A stretch of 64,000 nt of DNA from Isoetes taiwanensis. Its lineage: Eukaryota > Streptophyta > Lycopodiopsida > Isoetales > Isoetaceae. The translations under genes were made by a program, and so were the position numbers. The notes beneath the pieces are model-generated. The model saw only the letters and a list, made by a program, of their open reading frames with translations, searched no databases and was not told where the DNA came from. Of the stretch, positions 11,395 to 22,702 are shown piece by piece. The DNA lies in NCBI GenBank assembly GCA_021234155.1, contig JAJEKV010000005.1, forward strand, positions 19,392,089-19,456,088. Direction: 5' to 3'. Each line of letters begins with the position of its first letter. Position 1 is the first letter of the stretch.

Positions 11395-12498
11395 TTGTGG
11401 ACGCTCGTAATATATACGACCCTTCGGGACGTATACATACGGGACTTTCCCCTCCCATGGCGATCATCTCACCATGAGCAGGGCCCTCCGTCTGTTTCGG
11501 GCCATCTATGAAATGAGGCCCGAAGAAGGGCACGAAGGGGTCATTCGGCCCATGCCTTCAATGGGACTCCTACGTCGCGGAAGCATGAATACAAGGGTTA
11601 GCACACAAAGACATTAATATACATAAATAACCACCACGAAGGGTGGCGATCCATCCCAAATACCAACGGCATAGAATATGCATCTAATCCTAAGAAAACG
11701 CCCAAAACCCGGGTTCTACCCCTCGGCTCGGACTCAAAGTGAGGATCGATCACTACCGGGCCTCAAGGGATCGGCGATCGAGTCTTGGCATGGCGTTGGC
11801 TGGCATAGAACATCGGCTAGGGTTGTCCACTCCATCCGCCCCTCCTGTGCACACTTTGCAGATGGGTCAATTCATGCTATGGCTTCGCTATAGCCTTCCG
11901 GAGACGCAAGCTCAAGGTATCACCCTCTGAGCCTACCCGTGTTCATGGACGCCTTTGGTCCGATGAGGCAGGAGTGGGAAGCGTCCCCTTCGTAATCACG
12001 GTAATGGTTCCATGGGTGAGCTAGAGAATACGCGTGCGCATCGGCGACCCCCTTGATCCGTGCGGACTTACTCACCCTAAATCTACTCAAAGTGCAAGGT
12101 GCTCCATACGGATCACACCTCTACACCCGAGGGAGTGTCGGACCCATACCCGCCCCTCTACGTGACCAGGCCATCGCCTAGCCCATGTAGGAGTCTCGGG
12201 GAGCCTTGTATGCTCATGCAAGACCCCACCCCTCATGTCACCACTGTGTTCCTTGTCTGGTGCTAAGCCAGACCATAGCATCTAGGACCCGGTGGGCTCT
12301 TGTGCACAGGCCGCATAAAATGGGACTCTGCTGTGGCCTATCTAGGAGCATACTACAATACACGGTTGAGAGGTCTCTACCCCCCGTAATCCCCCATTTC
12401 CCATTTGAGTCGATTAAGCAAAGAACTAACAATCCATCCTTTCAGAGTAAGAACCAGAATTGAATATAAAGAGAACTTGCTTGTACAATCAAGGGTTA

Positions 12499-12594
12499 GT
12501 TTCTATGATTGAATCACAAAGAAAACAGAGAAACGGTTTCTATGATTGAATCACAAAGAAAACAGAGAAACGGTTTCTATGACAGAGAAACGGA
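12499..12594. repeat. 37-bp tandem repeat, two copies plus a partial third
   Basis: The units at 12501-12537 and 12538-12574 are identical (ttctatgattgaatcacaaa through gagaaacggt). A third unit is shortened to ttctatgacagagaaacgg. It lies near the right edge of the LTR-type element. Confidence 0.9.
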
Positions 12595-12599
12595 CACAA

Positions 12600-14280
12600 C
12601 CAAGCGTTATCTAGAATCCACATAGCCACCTACCTGAATTCTGGCTGGACTCCTTTCCATGGGGCGCCTCCATCTCCTGGGAGTTGAGAATTCAGCTGTT
12701 GCTTCACAAGGACGACTGGTATGGTGGCTCTCTGCTGGTGTATGATGGCGCTCAGCTCCTGGCCTTCCTTGGTCGATCTTCAGGAGTCAATCACAGGGAT
12801 AGGGGTCAAGTTGGCATCCTAACTTGGCAACCCCCATGCTGCCCAATCGATTGGGGCAGGTGGCGCCTTCCCAAACAGTAATTAGCCTAATTAAGTTATT
12901 ATAAGAGTAACCCCCTAGGTTACAATTAAGTTCCCATACCCCCATGGTGGCGTACCTTTAGGGGGGTGACGTGCTTGTATTTGTACATGTCCCGTATTAA
13001 TACGTGACGTAGACCGTATAAATACGTGGAACGTCACACTTTACAGCCGGAATGCCCGACTCATGGCAATTACAGGACGTAATAGCCATTTGCTAAAATT
13101 ACGTCCAGCATTAATTTGCCACGTGGCATCTATGAAATTTCAATGAGCGACTATGGCGGACAAGCTATGGCCAAGAAGCGATGGCAGGCGGGGGATAGCA
13201 GAGCAATGGCAGAAGTCTGGTTACCAGAGAAATTGTGGGAGAAGTCCGACATACTCGAGCAACTCCGGCATACTACCATCTTCACCAGAATCCATTCTCT
13301 ACCTCAATCTACCCAGTCCATATCACAAGAGGAACTAAGATGCAGGGTCGTGGAGAGGTTTCCGGCTATGGAGTATCCATTTGCGATTGTTGCAAAGGTA
13401 GCAAAGCCCTCTTTTTGCCTGTGCCTGAGCACCAAACTATCGAGAGCTGCAAAAGTGACAGCTGTGGAGGTTGGAAATGTGGGCATGGCCTGTGGACAAG
13501 CTAAGAGGCGAAATGCTTGACCTGCAGCGCAGTTCTGCATTGCCCTTAGCCTCTATTAATTGCTCTGTTTCTAAAAATCTCGAGATTTGCATTGTCACCG
13601 TCGGAGTTCTGGAGCACAGCAAGAAACAAGGATTAGCAGGGGATTAGCGGCGCCGCTCCGCAAATAGTGGAGAGATGGAGAGACTTTTATGCCTTATAAA
13701 ATTGATGAAAAAACACAATAATTTTAAGCAAACGATTATTACGTCGTTGTAATGTCTCGACAATACATTGCAACAATACATTGTATAGAATGAAGGGCCT
13801 GCCTGCACCAATTATCCCTAACAAAGAGAAGCACGTTGATTTGCATTTGGAATCCTTGCAAAGAAAGTAGAGAAATATCGAATAAAAAGCAAGTGCGTTA
13901 GATTTGAGTTCACTATAAATAAATCAAATACTTAATTAAGCTATCACAGGAATTAGATTTAGGAGGCCCATAAATAGCTGAAGGTCACATTTTTCTTGCA
14001 AGGTATGTCGGAAAGAAAAAAGCCCCACCATATACGAGTATAATACAAGCAACCCGGAGTATACATACGTAATACGCACCCGTAGAAGGTCAGACTCAGG
14101 CCCACACAAACGGTCCAGCGCCCAAAAAGAAGAGACCGTTGGACCTCGATGGATCGAAAAAATTCAAAACTCCAATGTAGCATGCTTCAGTAAATCCCTG
14201 TATTTCTTTGATCAAATCCGGCCCCTTTATTCTTGGGACCATTTTTCTCATAATCCTCGGCCCATCGACCTTTTTGCCAG
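12600..14280. other. Intergenic DNA upstream of the kinesin gene
   Basis: No gene is supported. Open frames around 13116-13520 overlap on both strands without recognisable motifs. At 12970-13045, short blocks containing cccgtattaatacgtgac and accgtataaatacgtgga repeat imperfectly. The proximal promoter of the kinesin gene probably begins near 14.2 kb. Confidence 0.5.
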
Positions 14281-14299
14281 ATCTTACCGTTTCCTCTGC

Positions 14300-14486
14300 T
14301 TTCTAGCCCTATATTTGCTCCCATCTGTGAGCTCCGGCGCCGGTGAAACACTTTGTCCCGGGAAGAAATGGGTCAGGAACTTTGAAGCGTTTAGCATTGC
14401 CTTTGTTGCATGGTTGCGGAATTTGTGTAGAAAAAGCCAGCTATTACAGATTGTCTATTACAGATTGTTGGGTGTGCAAAATCACG
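14300..14486 (+). promoter_or_regulatory. Putative proximal promoter and 5' leader of the kinesin gene
   Basis: A TATA-like ctatatttg is present at about 14310, some 175 bp before the chosen ATG, and the intervening sequence has no intron signals. A same-frame ATG at 14343 would add 48 residues, but those residues do not look like kinesin-14 N-termini. The transcription start is inferred, not seen. Confidence 0.35.
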
Positions 14487-17400
14487 ATGAAATCCTCGAG
14501 CAAGCCAGCAAAAGCTCCCGGTAGTGCTCCAGGGAGTGCCCAGAAGGATCCTCACAATGTAAGACGTGCCATGGCCGCTTCTTTTGCCACAAAAATTGCA
14601 TAAAATAGAATATCGTTTTTTTCGTTTTAAAGTAAAGTAGCCTTGCTTTTGTCGAATCCAAAGGATCGGAAGGGGTTGAATCATGCACTTGTCTGTTCTT
14701 CATTTGATCTGGCTTTAATGTAATTTTGATCTGAAGCACTAGATTTATGGTTCATTCCTTCACGTGTTTTAGCTTGTAAAGCAAGCATTTAAAATCTCAC
14801 CGGAAAGCATCACATGATGAGCCCTTGCTTGGCATGGCCATCGGAAACTTAATTGCTAACTTTCTACCTTTCCTTATAAGCTAGTTCTTTATCAAGTGTT
14901 TCTCATGGAAAAGGCATAACTGAACCATTTACTGTTAGCTCAAAGCTATATTCGAGAGCTGTGTCCTGACTCTATTATTAAGGCGATGGATTGGATCTTT
15001 GCAGCAAAAGGAGAATTGCAATGCTTGTAATGCTTCCCCGTCAGAAAAGAGAAGGAAGGTTGTGTGCAAGGATGTTTTTGGTGCTCGGCAGCTGGGTTCT
15101 GAGACAAAAGCTTTGGCTCGCCAAGTATTTTGTGCACTACAGGAGGCCAGTCCCATATCAGCTCAAAAAACTGTGACAGATCAAGCTGTTTCGGAGGGCG
15201 TCCTCATGAGGCAAATAGAGTGTGAGAATATGGTTTTGACCAAAGAAGAGGTCGAAGCCCTGTTGAACATGAAAATGGCAGGGAAGACCAAATACGATTT
15301 TAAGGTGACATGCGTTTTCTATAGAACCTCCATAGCATGCCTAATTGCTGCATGCATGCTGACATGTTCTTATTTCGAATGTTAGGGTAAGAGTGAGCAG
15401 ATGATGGAATACATTAAAAAACTTCGTCAATGCATCAGGCAGTTTCAGGAACTGGAATGCAGGATCATTGAAGAGAGGGATGAATTGGAAAACGAGTTGG
15501 AGATTGAACGAAGGGATCGTGCACAGAGTGGTGAGCTCCCTTTTTTCGTAGCCTACCTAAATTTGGGGTCTCATATAACTTTTTTGTAAGATCACTTTAG
15601 TTGAGATCTAATTACATTTTGGCTCAGAGGCTCTGATGAAAAGCAAACAGGATGAATTGGAGCTAGGCCTTTCTCAAGTCAAGGCAATGTGTGCTATTTT
15701 GGAAGAAAGCCTTCTCATGTCAAAATCTGAAAAGGAGGTATGGCTTTTGCTGTTGACCACCTTGAAAGGTCTCTTGTTTGATCATATGCTATTCAGGCCC
15801 TTTTGGCTGCTAGGGAGAAAGATGCAGAAGCCCTGCAATCCTCAGCGAAGGAGCAATCGCTCCTGCTAGAGGAATTAGAGAGAGTCCGTTGTGAGTCTGT
15901 TAGTCTAGGTCAACAGGTATGGAGACTTGGAACATATTTGTTGGGTTAGTTAGCAGTTCTGATGGTTGTAATGTGTACCTTTGCAGGTTTGTTCTTTACA
16001 AGATCTTAACAAACGTCTACAAGAATATAATACAAGCTTGCAGCAATATAACAGCAAACTACAGAATGATGCTTCTGTAACAGCAGAAGCAATGTCTAAG
16101 CTACAAAAAGAGAAGTCCACGATAATGGAAAACTTGAGTACATTGCGGGGACACTCTGCCACACTTCAAGAACAACTTGATATTTCAAAGGTATGGGCCT
16201 TTCCCTTCTCTTGTTGCAACCTGATTAAGGTATGTAGAGCTAATATGAACTATAAGCAGCTGACATTGCAAGAGGAGATAAGGCAGAAAAAGACACTGAT
16301 TGAAGAGGCAGAGAGATTGCATGGACAAATACAGCGGTGTACTGATGAAAGGGACCAGCATGCAGCACAAATTCTATCCTTGACAGAAGAAAATTCAAGA
16401 TATAAAGAATGCACGGGCAAATCTGCTGCAGAGCTTGAGTTTCTTAGCAGCAAAGCTATAGCTTTGGAGGTTTGCAAAAGCATCTCTTCTTTTTCATTTC
16501 ATTTGAAGGACAAATTTTCTTTGCAAAACTCACCTGGTTCTATATGTTTTGTGCATATATGCAGTAAGGCATTAACTTTGAAGTTGTAATGCCTTTGAAC
16601 TTGCAGCAATGCTACACATTTCCTCTGAAAATCTGATATCTTCTGGTTCTCTATGTATCTGATTCTTGCAGTGCATTAACTCTGAAGTTGTAATGCCTTT
16701 GGACTTGCAGCAATGCTATACATCTCAGAGTGAAAACGTTAAAGCTCTCAAGCAGGAGCTTGATATTGCAACTCACAAAATAAAGGTCAACTCTTTTGTC
16801 TGGCATTTGATGACATGGAATGATAGATTGATCTATAGTTTATTTTTACAGATTATGGAAACTACAATGTTGATGGAAAGGTCTGAAGGGGTAGAACAGA
16901 AGTTGAAAATTGAAGAGCTAACAAAACGCCTTGCTGAAGCTGATATTAGAATACGCGAAGGAGACCTCATTAGGAAGAAGCTACATAATACAATCCAGGT
17001 GCTTATTATCATTGTCAAGCTATTAGTTTGTTTGCCTTCTCTGAAGGACGCAGGATTTGTTTCGCATGGCTTGTTTACCCTGTGCAAGTGATAAGCCCTT
17101 CTTAAACCTATTGTGCAGGAACTAAAAGGCAATATCAGAGTCTTTTGTCGAGTGCGTCCTCTGTTGCCAGAAGATGAGGAATCTGAAAGTGATAGCAAGG
17201 TGATTCAATATCCTACTTCAACAGAACTGCTTGGCCGAGGTCTGGAGGTTCTTCCTGCACAAGGTATGTGTTTTGTCTTAAGCAACTATATTATGAAGTC
17301 TTCATCATTAACTGGGGTTGATTGTTTGATTTGATAGGTCAGAAACACTTGTTCTCGTTTGACAAGGTATTTGGTCCGGAGGCTGGACAAGAATCAATCT

Positions 17401-18688
17401 TTACAGAGATTTCTCAGCTCGTTCAGAGCGCCCTTGATGGATACAAGGTATCATTCTTGTTTTGTGTAGGAGGAGACTACTGTCAGAGCATAGTCATGAT
17501 TGGATGGTTTGCAGGTCTGCATTTTTGCATATGGCCAAACAGGTTCAGGTAAAACACATACCATGTTAGGTGATCCTGACATACGGGAGGAACGAGGGGT
17601 GATTCCGAGATCTTTGGAACAAATTTTCAAGTCTAGCCAGGAGTTCACCTCTCGTGGATGGAACTTCAGAATGCAGGTTTGGATATAAAAAGTTAGATTA
17701 TAAATTCGACATGTATCCAATATTTTGTTGGAATCGTATATGCAGGCATCTATGTTGGAGATTTACAATGAGCAAATAAGGCACCTCCTGGCACCGGGAC
17801 GCAACTCTAATAGTGAAAGCGGAACACCAGTTAAACAACATCAAGTTAAGCATGACCAGAATGGCAACACCAGTGTTACAGACCTAACCTTGGTTGATGT
17901 AAGCAACTGGGATGAGGTCTCTTCACTGTTGCAACGTGCTACACAGAGCAGGTATGAATTTCATTTAAGGTGCAGTTTAATATACATCAAAAGCAATTGT
18001 TTCGTGCTTGTTTTATAGATCTGTGGGGAAAACGGCAATTAATGAACAATCATCTCGAAGCCATTGTGTATTTACATTGCGCATCTCTGGGGTCAACGAG
18101 GTAGGAATTCATAATTCTTTCATGCCATGGAGTTTGTTGTGACCTAAATGGTTTGTGGTTTTATAATAGGGTACTGAGCAAGAGGTCCATGGAATACTGA
18201 ACCTAATAGATCTGGCGGGAAGTGAGCGCCTTTCTCGTAGTGGATCTACAGGTGACCGATTGAAGGAGACACAGGTTAGTCATTTTCTGGATTATATTTC
18301 CTGGCTCTTTCTCAACCAGGCGTTTTGCATTTCCTGAATGCAGGCAATTAATAAGAGCTTAGCAAGTTTGGGTGATGTAATTGCTGCCATTGCGAATAAA
18401 GAACAGTACATACCTTATCGAAATTCAAAACTTACGTACTTGCTTCAAGTATGTTTTCATTCTCTTATCTATTTTCCTACAATCATTATAACTTGGGGTT
18501 AACATCATTTTCAGCCATGTCTGGGAGGCGATTCAAAGACACTGATGTTTGTGACCATTTCTCCTGATTCTAAATCCTCACACGAGTCATTATGTTCACT
18601 GCGCTTTGCAGCCAAAGTGAATACTTGTGAGATTGGTGTCCCAAGGCGACAAACACTAGCTCGTCCTTATGATTCTCGTCTAAGCTGA
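14487..18688 (+). CDS. Kinesin-14, ATK1/ATK5 type, C-terminal motor (17 exons, 823 aa)
   Basis: Exons: 14487-14558, 15005-15304, 15386-15530, 15628-15737, 15797-15916, 15987-16190, 16260-16469, 16711-16785, 16852-16998, 17119-17263, 17338-17447, 17515-17676, 17746-17951, 18019-18100, 18170-18274, 18344-18448, 18515-18688. All introns are GT-AG, phases match, and the total is 2472 nt. Residues 1-120 are a basic tail, and about 120-460 form a coiled coil containing [18 protein letters not shown]. The kinesin-14 neck ([13 protein letters not shown]) leads into the motor: P-loop GQTGSGKT 553-560, switch I NEQSSRSH 677-684, switch II DLAGSER 710-716. The C-terminus carries [10 protein letters not shown] and ends DSRLS. 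In this family the protein is a minus-end-directed microtubule motor that focuses spindle poles and crosslinks microtubules. Length and C-terminal motifs match Arabidopsis ATK1/ATK5 (about 790 aa). No frame damage is seen, so the gene looks functional. The exon 7 acceptor could be three bases earlier. Confidence 0.95.
16561..16738 (+). repeat. Duplicated splice-acceptor region ahead of kinesin exon 8
   Basis: Two copies about 105 bp apart share gcattaactytgaagttgta, the polypyrimidine stretch, the acceptor ttgcag and the exon start caatgcta. The first (acceptor ending 16606) reads CYTFPLKI and then TGA. The second (acceptor ending 16710) opens into exon 8. Use of the first acceptor would insert an in-frame stop. 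Confidence 0.85.
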
Positions 18689-19770
18689 GAATTAATCCAG
18701 TTCTCTGTGCAGATAATTTTCTATAATGGGAGCTAATATATGATCCATTATACAGTACGAATACAAGTCTGCAGGTCAGGGCTCCACTTGCATGGAAATT
18801 ATTTCATTATATGATTGATAAAGCTTCTAGCTTTATCTATGTTAATAACAGACTACAGGAGGGGAAGGCCTGCAGGAAAGAAGATTCAATTGTAAATGAT
18901 CTTTATTTTCGGAAATCTTATTGAGCATTATTTACTTGTGATAACAGATTCTTAAAATGACTACCAACTATGTAGTTCAGGTTGTAGGTTAGACGTGCCA
19001 TGTTCCTAGGTTACATATTGTTTTGTTTATTTGAAAATCGTGACGATCTGTACAACGTGCCTCGTTTTCTCTGCATCCTATGTGTTCGAGGATGTAGGTC
19101 CACCCTATGTATCCCTTTTCCCTTTCAACCATTGCATATTTCTTAGGTGTTTTATAGGTAGTCTCTAAGTGAATTGACTAAATCAGAAGTCGTGCAAAAC
19201 AGTTTCTATGCCCTCTTGCTACCTTGTTTACCATGACAGCTCATATGACCCGTTTTATTTCGTAGAGAGAACATATTCGCCTTAAACCCATACCCTTAAA
19301 TCTACCATTCCTCTAAGTTTAGCATTAACTCCGGGCATTGCAAACCCACCCATATTTATGTGTGCAATATAATTAGAACAAGGCTGAAACGTTACTCCTT
19401 TTATATACTTTCTCAACAACCCTCATAGCAAGAATTTTGAATTATCTAGCATAATAATGTGATGGTCCTAAGAGAAAGAGAAAGTTGATTTTCCTCGATC
19501 ATCTTCATAACAAGGATCTTGGATTACCTTGCATTATCCGGGTAACGATTCTGTGTAGAAAGGCCCCATTCTAAAAAGATTCTATGATGAATCATAATTA
19601 AAAGAAAGAAAGAAAGGGTAAAGAAAAGAAGAAAATAGAAGAACTCGGTGACGTTGAATTATTTTGTTAGGGCTTCATGTCCCCAAATTGGATTCTGAGC
19701 GCAATTTTGTATGCCAGAGACCCCACTGCCTTTGGAAGTCAGCGCACAGAATAATGTTGAGCTAGGCTCC
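18689..19770 (+). other. 3' flank of the kinesin gene; no further gene
   Basis: AT-rich sequence following the stop codon. It probably contains the 3' UTR, but I could not fix a polyadenylation site. A purine-rich gaaagaaagaaaggg patch lies at 19600-19640. Confidence 0.5.
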
Positions 19771-19779
19771 AACATTTGC

Positions 19780-19922
19780 CTGACATTGCCATAGCCCAAC
19801 CAACTGCCTCTTGGCCTTGCCTAACCTGGCCACAGCCCTGCCACAGCCTGCCTAGCCCTGCCAGACCTGGCAAGCCCCTGCCATAGCCTACCTAAACCTT
19901 GCTTGGCGTGCCATACCCCAAG
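19780..19922. repeat. Degenerate CCTGCC/TGCCATAGCC repeats
   Basis: Short units built from ctgccacagcc, ctgccatagcc and cttgcctaacc repeat irregularly up to the first ATG of the following coiled-coil frame. Confidence 0.7.
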
Positions 19923-19967
19923 TCATGGCCACAGAAGCAGCCCAGTGTCCGGACTCACCCCTAGCAG

Positions 19968-20795
19968 GTGAACTTCTACAGACCACAACACCCTACCTCG
20001 GGCAAACCCCAACACAGTCTGCTGACCTCCCGCAGGCCGAGCCTGCCTGGGAAAACCAAGAAGGGCCAACAAGAAAGCGGCCCGGGCAAGGGAGAGACAT
20101 CCTCCATGAAGAAGGAGGCCCGGGCCAAGGCCCACACAGCCAGGCTGGCTCGGCAGATGGAAGTTGGCTGCTTAGTCCCCACAGGGCCCCCTCCATTGGC
20201 AGAACCTTGGGCCGCCATCCAAGCTGGGGTTGAGGCCAATAGTGCCCGCATTGCGGGCCTGGAGACGGAGATGGAGTCTGCAACATCCCACGTGTTGCGC
20301 AGACAGTTGGTGATAGCAAAACAATAGATCACTGAGTTGGAGACCCAAGCATACCGGGTGGACGACAGCATCCGCTTGGTGCACTCTGAGAGACAACAAG
20401 ACCGGCAGGTGCTCGCAGACATGCAGGCTCGCGTGGATACCCTGGACGCTGCGAGACAGGACAGGGACCGGGCAGCGCGCGAGACACTTGCAATCACGTC
20501 TCAGCTCCGCATCGAGATCGATGAGGCCAGTGCCATGGCACGATGCACACAGGCCACACCCCAGTTGGAAGTTGAGGAGGCTACCGATGCAAGACAGAGG
20601 TTGCAGGCCGCCTTGGAAGTTAACCAGGCAGCACTGAGCGCCCTTCGGGAGAAGGATTTGGCACGGGACTGGGAAATGCTGGAGCTCCGATCTGTCGTTG
20701 CCAGCAAGGCAAGGGCCTCCAGGCAGAGGCGCATGAACAATGGCGGCACTGAGCGCGGGAGATGGCAAGAAAGGCCCAAGCCTTGCAAGAGCTGA
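19968..20795 (+). pseudogene. Coiled-coil protein frame with one in-frame stop (gag-like?)
   Basis: One reading frame runs from ATG 19968 to TAG 20325-20327 and continues in the same frame without shift to 20795, about 275 codons in all. The first 100 residues are Pro/Lys/Gln-rich. From about residue 85 the sequence is heptad-like and rich in Glu, Arg, Gln and Ala (ANSARIAGLETEMESATS, then QDRQVLADMQARVDTLDAAR). GC content is much higher than the surroundings. The layout resembles gag-like coiled-coil frames of plant retroelements, but no zinc knuckle, polymerase or LTR is visible nearby. Confidence 0.45.
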
Positions 20796-21683
20796 GCTCC
20801 AGACTTCAGAGAACAGAAGCCGCAGCACATGACACACCAGTACCGCAAACCCAACAACCTGCAAGATGTCAATCGGGGTCACCTGGTCAACCTGAACGCT
20901 GACAGCCGCAGCCCCGCCCTGCCGCACCATCATCACGCGTGCCGCCTCCAGGCCAGAGTGGGCCAGTGTCCTCACCGGACGCTGAGCTCCGTGAGCGCAG
21001 GCGACAGAGCCACCATTCATACCATGCGAAGCAAAATGAAGCAAGAATCCCAACAAATATACAAAATCTCCCAAGGGGCTAGTCAAATGTGCCACACTTG
21101 AAAAAAAAAGGAAAACCTCTATAACATGGAGGGGCTGGTCTTGTGTTGCAAAGAGTTTTGGATCTGACACCCACAACTAGCAGCTATTTGCACTGCACTG
21201 CCTCAACTTTCGAATTCTCAGACTCCCCCTACCTGTTCAAAGAACCCCTGGCTTTCAGGAAGATCCCTCAAGCATGGCTACAATGGAGTTTCCCTCCTCC
21301 TAAAATGGCCTGTGCCTAAAAAAGGGCTGAATCTTAAATAATGCCAAAACCTTTGGATTTTAATTTCTTTGGAAAGCCGGGGGCCGGAATCCAAAATCAG
21401 CCAACCTACAAGGTGATTGGGATCCTCTAGTCCCTAGGGCAAGAGGGGAAAGCCCCACGACCATTGGCCATTGCTGGAGCTTCCCCTCCGATTCATTCAA
21501 TTGGTCCAGGTAATGATTGGTTGTGATGTCATGTCCATTAACAATTAGATGTTACATATCTTAATATATATTATTTTATTTGGCCAAGAACCTCCACGCC
21601 CTCGCTCTCCAATGTCCATAACATGCCTTTCCCTTTAAATCCTTGATCCCCAAGGATGGTGGGGGATTTTCCATATGTGTCTC

Positions 21684-21877
21684 TGGAACGTCACGCCGTG
21701 ACTATGGTTTTGTCATCTAATCCCTTTCAAAAGCCGTACCCTAGATCACCCCTCCATGGTTTCGTCATTTAATCCATTCGAAAGACTTGTTTTCTAGGTC
21801 ACACTGTGACCTTAGTTTTATTATCTAGTCCCTTTACGAACCCTCCCTAGGTCACCCCGTGTCCATGGATTTGTAGC
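21684..21877. repeat. Imperfect tandem repeat, four units of 30-59 bp
   Basis: Units start at about 21684, 21743, 21794 and 21847. Each contains a form of ctaggtcaccccgtgaccatggttttgtcatctaatcc. Divergence between units is considerable, so the array is old. Confidence 0.75.
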
Positions 21878-22577
21878 TCATTCTTTGTAGATGTTCTACT
21901 TGTCATCCCTGATGCTTCTAAGTAACTGACCTCATTTTGACTCTCCTTTCGTGGCTTCCATGGGTTTTGAATCAAGTGAGGATTTTACTGCAAGTGCTCT
22001 TCACTCTCCCATATGGCCTCAGAGAGTAAATGATGTTGCCACAAAATCCAGTACTTGCAATATTCCTATTGTGTAGCTTCCGAGCTAAGGGCTAGGAGTA
22101 CTATCGCTATCCGTGGACAATATTGCTATCTTGAGTTGACTTACGTGGAGTACATGGTGCACTCTTATTTCATTCACAAGTTCTAACTTGACTCATTAAC
22201 CTTTCTCGAGTCTGGCATATTGGGACATCTTGGATTAGGTCTTCAGGTTCTTACCTTACCACTATATCAGAATACCTAGTTGGAACCTTGCGTCTATTGT
22301 TCCTGTCAAGAACCTCAAGTTATTTATGATGCATTTACCAACCCCTTGGAGTAGACTGGAAGCCTAGCTTCTATCTTAGTTCACTCTCAATGCAACAAAG
22401 TATATGATCTTTGCCAGGTGAATTTGCAACCAGTATGAAGTCAATATTCTTGATCCTAGATCTAAGAATACCATGCTACAGAAGTCTGAACTTTTTTATG
22501 CTTATTGTTATACAGTGATAATCACAATAGACCCACCCAGATCTAATTATAAGCAAGCTTTTAACAACTCTAGTACC

Positions 22578-22702
22578 TCGTAAACTCAACACTCTGGTCT
22601 TCCATCGGAGATCTTAATAGTGTAATTGCAAAATCAATCTTGTAAATTCACACTCTGGTCTTTCATCAGAGATCTTAATTAATAGTGTAATTGCAAAATC
22701 AA
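22578..22702. repeat. Two-copy tandem repeat of about 62 bp
   Basis: The segment cactctggtcttccatcgga through atagtgtaattgcaaaatca occurs twice in a row with a few substitutions and a 4-bp aatt insertion in the second copy. Confidence 0.85.

Larger units (their letters stand above)
7790..12490 (-). mobile_element. Degenerate LTR-type retroelement, minus strand
   Basis: A primer-binding-like site in antisense (ggctcgatacca, 11383-11394; sense form TGGTATCGAGCC, close to the initiator-Met tRNA type) lies beside a TG-start sequence at 11396, which I take as the edge of a 5' LTR extending right to roughly 12.5 kb. Left of it, on the same strand, come a leader, a gag-like frame from 10641, and a second frame from 9195. 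No reverse transcriptase, integrase or second LTR was found, so it is truncated or non-autonomous. The right border is approximate. Confidence 0.45.

Noticed and set aside
14343-14486. Earlier in-frame ATG for the kinesin gene
   Set aside because: The extra 48 residues are Cys/aromatic-rich and do not resemble the basic N-termini of ATK1/ATK5-type kinesins.
16606-16660. An additional kinesin exon after the upstream acceptor
   Set aside because: The frame meets TGA after nine codons, and no donor restores phase. The downstream copy continues the coiled coil.
20172-21176. Minus-strand frame of 334 codons
   Set aside because: It overlaps the coiled-coil frame on the opposite strand in GC-rich DNA. 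The heptad pattern is only on the plus strand, and the minus frame is Cys/Leu/His-rich shadow.
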